A stretch of DNA of 64,000 nucleotides from Clostridiaceae bacterium M8S5 (GTDB taxonomy: Bacteria > Bacillota > Clostridia > Tissierellales > MCWD3). Made by a program: the position numbers and the translations under genes. The stretch lies in NCBI GenBank assembly GCA_029227815.1, contig CP118523.1:1550001-1614000 (forward strand), given 5' to 3'. A model generated the notes under the pieces. That model was not told the DNA's origin. It did no database searches and saw nothing but the letters and a program-made list of their open reading frames with translations. Below are positions 60,234 through 64,000 of the stretch, piece by piece; positions within the stretch are counted from its first letter, which is position 1, and every line of letters begins with the position of its first letter.

Positions 60234-60649
60234 AGGTTCTAATGGTTCTAATGGCATTAAGTATTGGCATAATAGAAGGAACAGGTCTTGCCGCATTTAT
60301 AACTTTATTGGATATAATTCCTAGACTTGCTCAACTGACAAAAACAAATGATAAAGTTGGAATATACGAAAAGACCATAGGTATATCTATAGGAGTTGTC
60401 ATATTGGCAAGAGCAATATATATAGATCTTGGCTTAGGAAGACTGATATTAATTCCGATTAGTTTTGTGTTAGGGATTTTTATTGGCTTGTTGGCATCGG
60501 CATTAGCTGAAACATTAGATGTAATACCTGTTATGGAGAGTAAACTTAAATTAGGTAAGTATTTAGTAGTGACTGTCATAGCATTAGCTATCGGTAAAGT
60601 AGCAGGGTCATTTTTCTATTGGTTAATATTAATGGACGTACCAAAATAG
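60230..60649 (+). CDS. spoVAB: Stage V sporulation protein AB (139 aa)
   Basis: Membrane protein with four helices (VLMVLMALSIGIIEGTGLAAFI, IGISIGVVILARAIYIDLGLG, ILIPISFVLGIFIGLLASALAE, VTVIALAIGKVAGSFFYWLIL); GLAAFITLLDIIPRL and ALAETLDVIPV are conserved in SpoVAB. Start ATG overlaps the stop of spoVAA (ATGA). Followed 14 bp later by spoVAC. Confidence 0.93.
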   Translation: MKVLMVLMALSIGIIEGTGLAAFITLLDIIPRLAQLTKTNDKVGIYEKTIGISIGVVILARAIYIDLGLGRLILIPISFVLGIFIGLLASALAETLDVIPVMESKLKLGKYLVVTVIALAIGKVAGSFFYWLILMDVPK

Positions 60650-60663
60650 GAGGAGATTATAAT

Positions 60664-61107
60664 ATGAGAAATATAAATCCGATTGATTATAATAAATATG
60701 CTAACGATAAAGCACCAAAAACTAACTATATTAAAAATTGTATATGGGCTTTTTTGGTTGGAGGAGCTATATGTACAATAGGACAAATAATTATGAATTA
60801 TTTATTGAAAACAGGATTAAGTAAGCAAGATGCATCAACGAGCGTATCAATAATATTGATATTTATAGGTGCATTGCTCACTGGATTAGGTGTATACGAT
60901 AAAATTGGGAAAAGAGCTGGAGCGGGGTCAATAGTACCCATCACAGGATTTGCTAATTCAATAGTGTCTCCAGCTATGGAGTTTAAAAGAGAAGGCTATA
61001 TCTTTGGAGTTTGTGCAAAGATGTTTGTTATAGCAGGTCCAGTATTAGTATATGGGTTTGGTTCATCTGTTGTCGCAGGACTAATATACTTTATACTTAG
61101 TAAATAG
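60664..61107 (+). CDS. spoVAC: Stage V sporulation protein AC (147 aa)
   Basis: Mechanosensitive membrane component of the DPA channel. NYIKNCIWAFLVGGAICTIGQ, LIFIGALLTGLGVYDKIGKRAGAGSIVPITGFANS and SPAMEFKREGYIFGVCAKMF match SpoVAC. ATG 60664 follows AGGAGGAG; the upstream in-frame codons overlap spoVAB. Hydrophobic helices and a conserved GAGSIVPITGF loop. Its partner SpoVAD starts 18 bp later. Confidence 0.94.
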   Translation: MRNINPIDYNKYANDKAPKTNYIKNCIWAFLVGGAICTIGQIIMNYLLKTGLSKQDASTSVSIILIFIGALLTGLGVYDKIGKRAGAGSIVPITGFANSIVSPAMEFKREGYIFGVCAKMFVIAGPVLVYGFGSSVVAGLIYFILSK

Positions 61108-61125
61108 CAAAAGGAGAGATGAGAT

Positions 61126-62154
61126 TTGACTAGTAAAAGAATTGGAAAACAAACAGTAAGGCTTGAAAACCCACCTTCAATCTTGTCAGCAGGCTCTATA
61201 GTAGGACCTAAAGAAGGAGAAGGACCACTGGCAAGCTACTTTGATACAATACTAGATGATGATTTGTTTGATGAAAAAAGTTGGGAAAGAAGCGAATCAA
61301 AGCTCCAAAGCGAAGCAACAAAAATAGCTCTGAATAAAGGGAAAAAATCAACAGCAGATATAAATTATTTATTTGCGGGAGATTTACTAAACCAATTGAT
61401 GTCATCTAATTATTCAGCCAGAAAGCTAGCTGTTCCATTTTTTGGGCTATATGGAGCATGTTCAACAATGGCCGAATCCCTAAGCTTAGGAGCTATGACA
61501 ATAGATGGTGGATTTGCAGATAACGTTCTTTGCGTAACATCAAGTCATTTTAGTTCAGCAGAGAGGCAATTTAGATATCCACTAGAATTCGGAAACCAAC
61601 GAGCATTGACTACACAGTGGACAGTTACAGGTTCAGGAGCAGCAGTAGTATCTAAAGGAAATGAACCACCATATATAACACATATAACAACTGGTAAGGT
61701 AATAGATCCAGGTATTAAAGATGTAAACAATATGGGAGCAGCTATGGCACCAGCTGCGGCAGATACTATAATACAACATTTTGAGGATACCAAATTTAAA
61801 GTAAAAGATTACGACCTAATAATAACAGGGGATTTAGGTAAAATAGGAAAATCTATAGCATTAGATTTAATAAAGCAAGAAGGATATGATATAGAGAAAA
61901 TATATCGTGACTGTGGAGTAGAAATATTTGACCATGAAAAACAAGATACTCATGCGGGAGGAAGTGGTTGTGGTTGTTCAGCAGTTGTATTTTGTGGATA
62001 TATATATAGTAAATTGAAAGAAGGAAGTCTAAATAGAGTGCTTCTTGTATCAACAGGGGCATTACATTCTACAACTAGCATACAGCAGGGTGAATCTATT
62101 CCAGGAATAGCACATGCAATAACAGTAACCAATAAGCTAAGGAGAGATGGATAA
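61126..62154 (+). CDS. spoVAD: Stage V sporulation protein AD (342 aa)
   Basis: Thiolase-fold DPA-binding protein of the SpoVA complex. SKRIGKQTVRLENPPSILSAGSIVGPKEGEGPL, GLYGACSTMAESLSLGAM (thiolase Cys position), FRYPLEFGNQRALTTQWTVTGSGA and GGSGCGCSAVVFCGYIY match SpoVAD. TTG start behind AAGGAGAG. It overlaps spoVAEb by one base (the last base of its stop is the first of the next start). Confidence 0.95.
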   Translation: MTSKRIGKQTVRLENPPSILSAGSIVGPKEGEGPLASYFDTILDDDLFDEKSWERSESKLQSEATKIALNKGKKSTADINYLFAGDLLNQLMSSNYSARKLAVPFFGLYGACSTMAESLSLGAMTIDGGFADNVLCVTSSHFSSAERQFRYPLEFGNQRALTTQWTVTGSGAAVVSKGNEPPYITHITTGKVIDPGIKDVNNMGAAMAPAAADTIIQHFEDTKFKVKDYDLIITGDLGKIGKSIALDLIKQEGYDIEKIYRDCGVEIFDHEKQDTHAGGSGCGCSAVVFCGYIYSKLKEGSLNRVLLVSTGALHSTTSIQQGESIPGIAHAITVTNKLRRDG

Positions 62155-62510
62155 TGGTATATGTAAAAGCATTTATAGTAGGAGGAATAATATGTATGAT
62201 AGCACAGATTTTGATGGATGGAACTAAACTTACTCCAGCACATGTACTCGTTATATATGTATCTAGTGGTGTCATATTGACTGTATTAGGTATATATAAA
62301 TATATAGCTGATTTTGGAGGCTCAGGAGCTACAGTCCCATTAATTGGGTTTGGATACTCGCTAGGAAAAGGGGTAATGGAGGCAGTTGATAAAAATGGAT
62401 TGATTGGAGTTTTTACTGGAGGAATTAGTGCAACAGCTGGTGGTGTTTCAGCGGCAGTAGTATTTGGGTATATAATGGCTGTGATATTTAATCCTAAAAC
62501 TAAAAAATAG
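62154..62510 (+). CDS. spoVAEb: Stage V sporulation protein AE, membrane form (118 aa)
   Basis: SpoVAEb-type: membrane helices and AFIVGGIICMIAQILMDGTKLTPAHVLV, KYIADFGGSGATVPLIGFGYSLGKGV, ATAGGVSAAVVFGYIM. Related to SpoVAC in layout (an x-GGATVPLIGFG loop). With SpoVAC it forms the membrane pore. Start overlaps spoVAD. Length is normal. Confidence 0.93.
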   Translation: MVYVKAFIVGGIICMIAQILMDGTKLTPAHVLVIYVSSGVILTVLGIYKYIADFGGSGATVPLIGFGYSLGKGVMEAVDKNGLIGVFTGGISATAGGVSAAVVFGYIMAVIFNPKTKK

Positions 62511-62522
62511 TAGGGAGTAATT

Positions 62523-63119
62523 ATGAATAAAAGAAATGTAATAATTGTTACAGATGGAGATAAAACAGCTAAAAAAGCAGTGGAGTTAGCTACAAAAAAC
62601 GTTGGAGGTAGGTGTATATCAAGGTCTGCAGGCAATCCTACCCCCCTTACTGGTGATGAAATCGTAGATCTTGTATTAACAGCTATACATGATCCAGTAG
62701 TTGTAATGGTTGATGATATAGGAAATCCGGGTTATGGAAAGGGAGAACTAGCATTTGATCAAATAATGTCTCATCCAGAGATAAATATACTTGGTGTAGT
62801 GGCAGTAGCATCAAATACAGAGAGTGTAATGGGAGTTAAAGTCGATTATTCAATAACTTGCGATGGCAAGATAGTAAAAGGTTCAGTAGATAAAGAAGGA
62901 CGCGAAACAGAAGGAAACATAATATATGGAGATACCGTAGATGTACTTAATCAATATAAATTTCCTATAGTAATAGGGGTGGGAGATATCGGTAAAATGT
63001 GTGGTAAAGATGATTGTCAATTAGGTGCTCCAATAATAAGTAAGGCTCTCAAGGAGATAGTCAAATATAATAAAGAAAACAGCAGTAGTGTCAAGAGTGA
63101 CGAAACTGATTTTGACTAG
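62523..63119 (+). CDS. spoVAEa: Stage V sporulation protein AEa-like, soluble (198 aa)
   Basis: Cytosolic protein with KRNVIIVTDGDKTAKKAVELATKNVGGRCISRSAGNPTPLTG, AIHDPVVVMVDDIGNPGYGKGE and ILGVVAVASNTE, matching the SpoVAEa family. A terminator follows. SpoVAF, which follows in Bacillus, is absent from this operon. Confidence 0.9.
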   Translation: MNKRNVIIVTDGDKTAKKAVELATKNVGGRCISRSAGNPTPLTGDEIVDLVLTAIHDPVVVMVDDIGNPGYGKGELAFDQIMSHPEINILGVVAVASNTESVMGVKVDYSITCDGKIVKGSVDKEGRETEGNIIYGDTVDVLNQYKFPIVIGVGDIGKMCGKDDCQLGAPIISKALKEIVKYNKENSSSVKSDETDFD

Positions 63120-63175
63120 TTATTTTACTTTTAGTAATTATGATATAAATAGTACAAATAATATAAGATAAAAAG

Positions 63176-63208
63176 CGTGATGACTACTATTAGAATCATC
63201 ACGTTTAT
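63176..63208 (+). terminator. Terminator of the spoVA operon
   Basis: CGTGATGA pairs with TCATCACG around CTACTATTAGAA; TTTATTAT follows. Confidence 0.75.
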
Positions 63209-63480
63209 TATATGTTAATTAAACAATTTTATATCGTTCATTGTGAGACTAATAATTAAAGAGTTCATTCATATAGCTTAAATTGAGATCGAGTACAAAT
63301 ATTTTTTAATATGATTTTTGGATAATACAGAGGTGATTAGGGAGTACCCAATGAATGTAACTATAGGAATCAGATTCTGCCTTCTCATGGTTACAAACAT
63401 ATTATAGTCTCTATAATTGTTATATGCACTTTCTTTGATCTTTACTTCAAATTAAAAAATGTCATTAATTCTAAAAAAAT
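63209..63480. other. Intergenic stretch without a recognised gene
   Basis: I see no supported gene. A 18-codon frame (63351-63407) has GAGG upstream but no family resemblance. No hairpin repeat of the types found elsewhere is present. Confidence 0.4.
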
Positions 63481-63514
63481 AAAAAAGTCGACTCAAAAGT
63501 GAGTCAACTTTTTT
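63481..63514. terminator. Terminator of the penicillin-binding protein gene
   Basis: AAAAAAGTCGACTCA pairs with TGAGTCAACTTTTTT (one mismatch) around AAAG, 15 bp beyond the PBP stop codon; on the minus strand the A-run becomes a U-run. Confidence 0.8.
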
Positions 63515-63528
63515 ATTTTTTTTCACAA

Positions 63529-64000
63529 CTAATCATCATCTGAAGTTACAATATTGTCATTATTAGAGTTGTTACTATTTGTTTCGTTACTATTGTCATT
63601 ATCTTTGTTCTTTTTACCATTACCGTTTTTGTTCGGTTTTTTATTACCATTATTATTTTCGCTATCTATAATGTTACCATTTTCATCTAAATTATTGTTA
63701 TCTCCATTATTGTTATCTCCATTATTGTTATCTCCATTATTGTTATCTCCATTGTTATTATCACCATTGTCATTATCTTCGTCATTATCACCATTATTGT
63801 TATCAAAAGGATCTGGTGGAGTTAAGTGCAAATCACATACCTCTGTTGGAACTTGATATTTATAATCCCTAGGGATATAATTCTTATTTTCTTCAGGATT
63901 ATAAGGCGTTGGCCTTTTTATAAATACTCTGTTTTCAACTAGCTCTGGAGGACAGAACTCCGAGGCAAGTTTATTTGTGGATATATCCACGGCTACCTCA
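63529..64000 (-). CDS. Class A penicillin-binding protein, C-terminal end only (runs off the right edge)
   Basis: The frame is open to the window edge (upstream of 63990 it reads EVAVD), so this is the 3' end of a longer gene. VDISTNKLASEFCPPELV and RVFIKRPTPYNPEENK resemble the region after the transpeptidase domain of clostridial PBP1A, where IDT.tGK.at..cp recurs. The last about 85 residues are low-complexity: NNNGD repeated, then Asn/Lys/Ser/Asp. The encoding DNA at 63693-63755 holds four copies of a 15-bp unit. No catalytic motifs are in the window, so the family call rests on the tail sequence. Confidence 0.6.
   Translation of the reverse strand, partial: EVAVDISTNKLASEFCPPELVENRVFIKRPTPYNPEENKNYIPRDYKYQVPTEVCDLHLTPPDPFDNNNGDNDEDNDNGDNNNGDNNNGDNNNGDNNNGDNNNLDENGNIIDSENNNGNKKPNKNGNGKKNKDNDNSNETNSNNSNNDNIVTSDDD
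63693..63755 (-). repeat. 15-bp tandem repeat coding NNNGD
   Basis: TTGTTATCTCCATTA recurs about four times without change, encoding NNNGD on the minus strand, and similar but varied units follow. Such perfect in-frame repeats can vary in number between strains. Confidence 0.8.

Noticed and set aside
62096..62635. Minus-strand ORF across spoVAEb and spoVAEa
   Set aside because: Antisense shadow of two well-conserved spoVA genes.
63351..63407. 18-codon frame in the spoVA-PBP intergenic region
   Set aside because: Too short and without any family resemblance; the GAGG upstream is poorly spaced.
63554..63856. Plus-strand ORF rich in LLLSP repeats
   Set aside because: It is the antisense of the NNNGD repeat region of the penicillin-binding protein; no ribosome binding site.

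Overview
The window is AT-rich DNA with strong AGGAGG-type ribosome binding sites, many TTG/GTG starts and U-tailed intrinsic terminators. It encodes endospore genes (spoIIA operon with sigF, a complete spoVA operon), an [FeFe]-hydrogenase, a T-box leader and PBSX-type phage-tail genes. Together these point to an anaerobic, spore-forming member of Clostridia (Firmicutes). I cannot name genus or species, and no rRNA or tRNA gene is present.

Layout. 1-6.0 kb: the 3' two-thirds of a nonribosomal peptide synthetase, cut by the left edge. 6.1-8.2 kb: an orphan HicB-like protein, a 45-residue Cys-containing peptide and a DEAD-box helicase. 8.4-23.3 kb: a contractile-tail (PBSX/tailocin-type) operon running from a small protein through sheath, tube, tail-assembly chaperone (with a -1 frameshift site), tape measure, LysM hub proteins and baseplate to XkdX. 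Its distal half carries two diverged copies of the baseplate J - YmfQ - tail-fibre module, and both fibres are built from WIYY..LYKIK.DG propeller repeats. No head, terminase, regulator or lysis gene is seen. 23.3-24.6 kb: two copies of a small hairpin repeat flanking a DUF898 gene. 24.6-30.5 kb: two paralogous secreted proteins and an ABC-2 exporter. 30.6-33.4 kb: a BlaI repressor with clear operators, an M56 (BlaR1-like) metalloprotease and a partner surface protein. 33.4-35.4 kb: psuK-psuG on the minus strand. 35.7-37.6 kb: signal peptidase I, in a decayed and an intact tandem copy, and a YdjM-like membrane hydrolase. 37.6-43.2 kb: an ABC-F gene with a leader that looks attenuated, a GNAT protein and ClpB. 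43.4-48.7 kb: a frameshifted S41 lipoprotein, a small Cys peptide, a TPR protein overlapped by a secreted-type short peptide (a Rap/Phr-like pair), a DUF2971 protein and about 1.3 kb of long imperfect hairpin repeats. 48.7-57.6 kb: hydrogenase, sirtuin, DMT transporter, a polyprenol-kinase/DUF92 fusion, an endonuclease-fold protein, ATC hydrolase, asnA with a T-box whose specifier reads AAC (Asn), and a YbjQ operon. 57.8-63.1 kb: spoIIAA-spoIIAB-sigF and spoVAA-AEa. The right edge holds the 3' end of a class A penicillin-binding protein with a (NNNGD)n tail.

The most promising places for undescribed biology are the TPR/short-peptide pair at 45.6-46.4 kb with its neighbours, the doubled baseplate/fibre module of the tail operon, the leader of the ABC-F gene, and two families of hairpin repeats. 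Functions are inferred from motifs read by eye. No database search was run, so family names for strongly motif-bearing proteins are firm, while substrates and biological roles are not.
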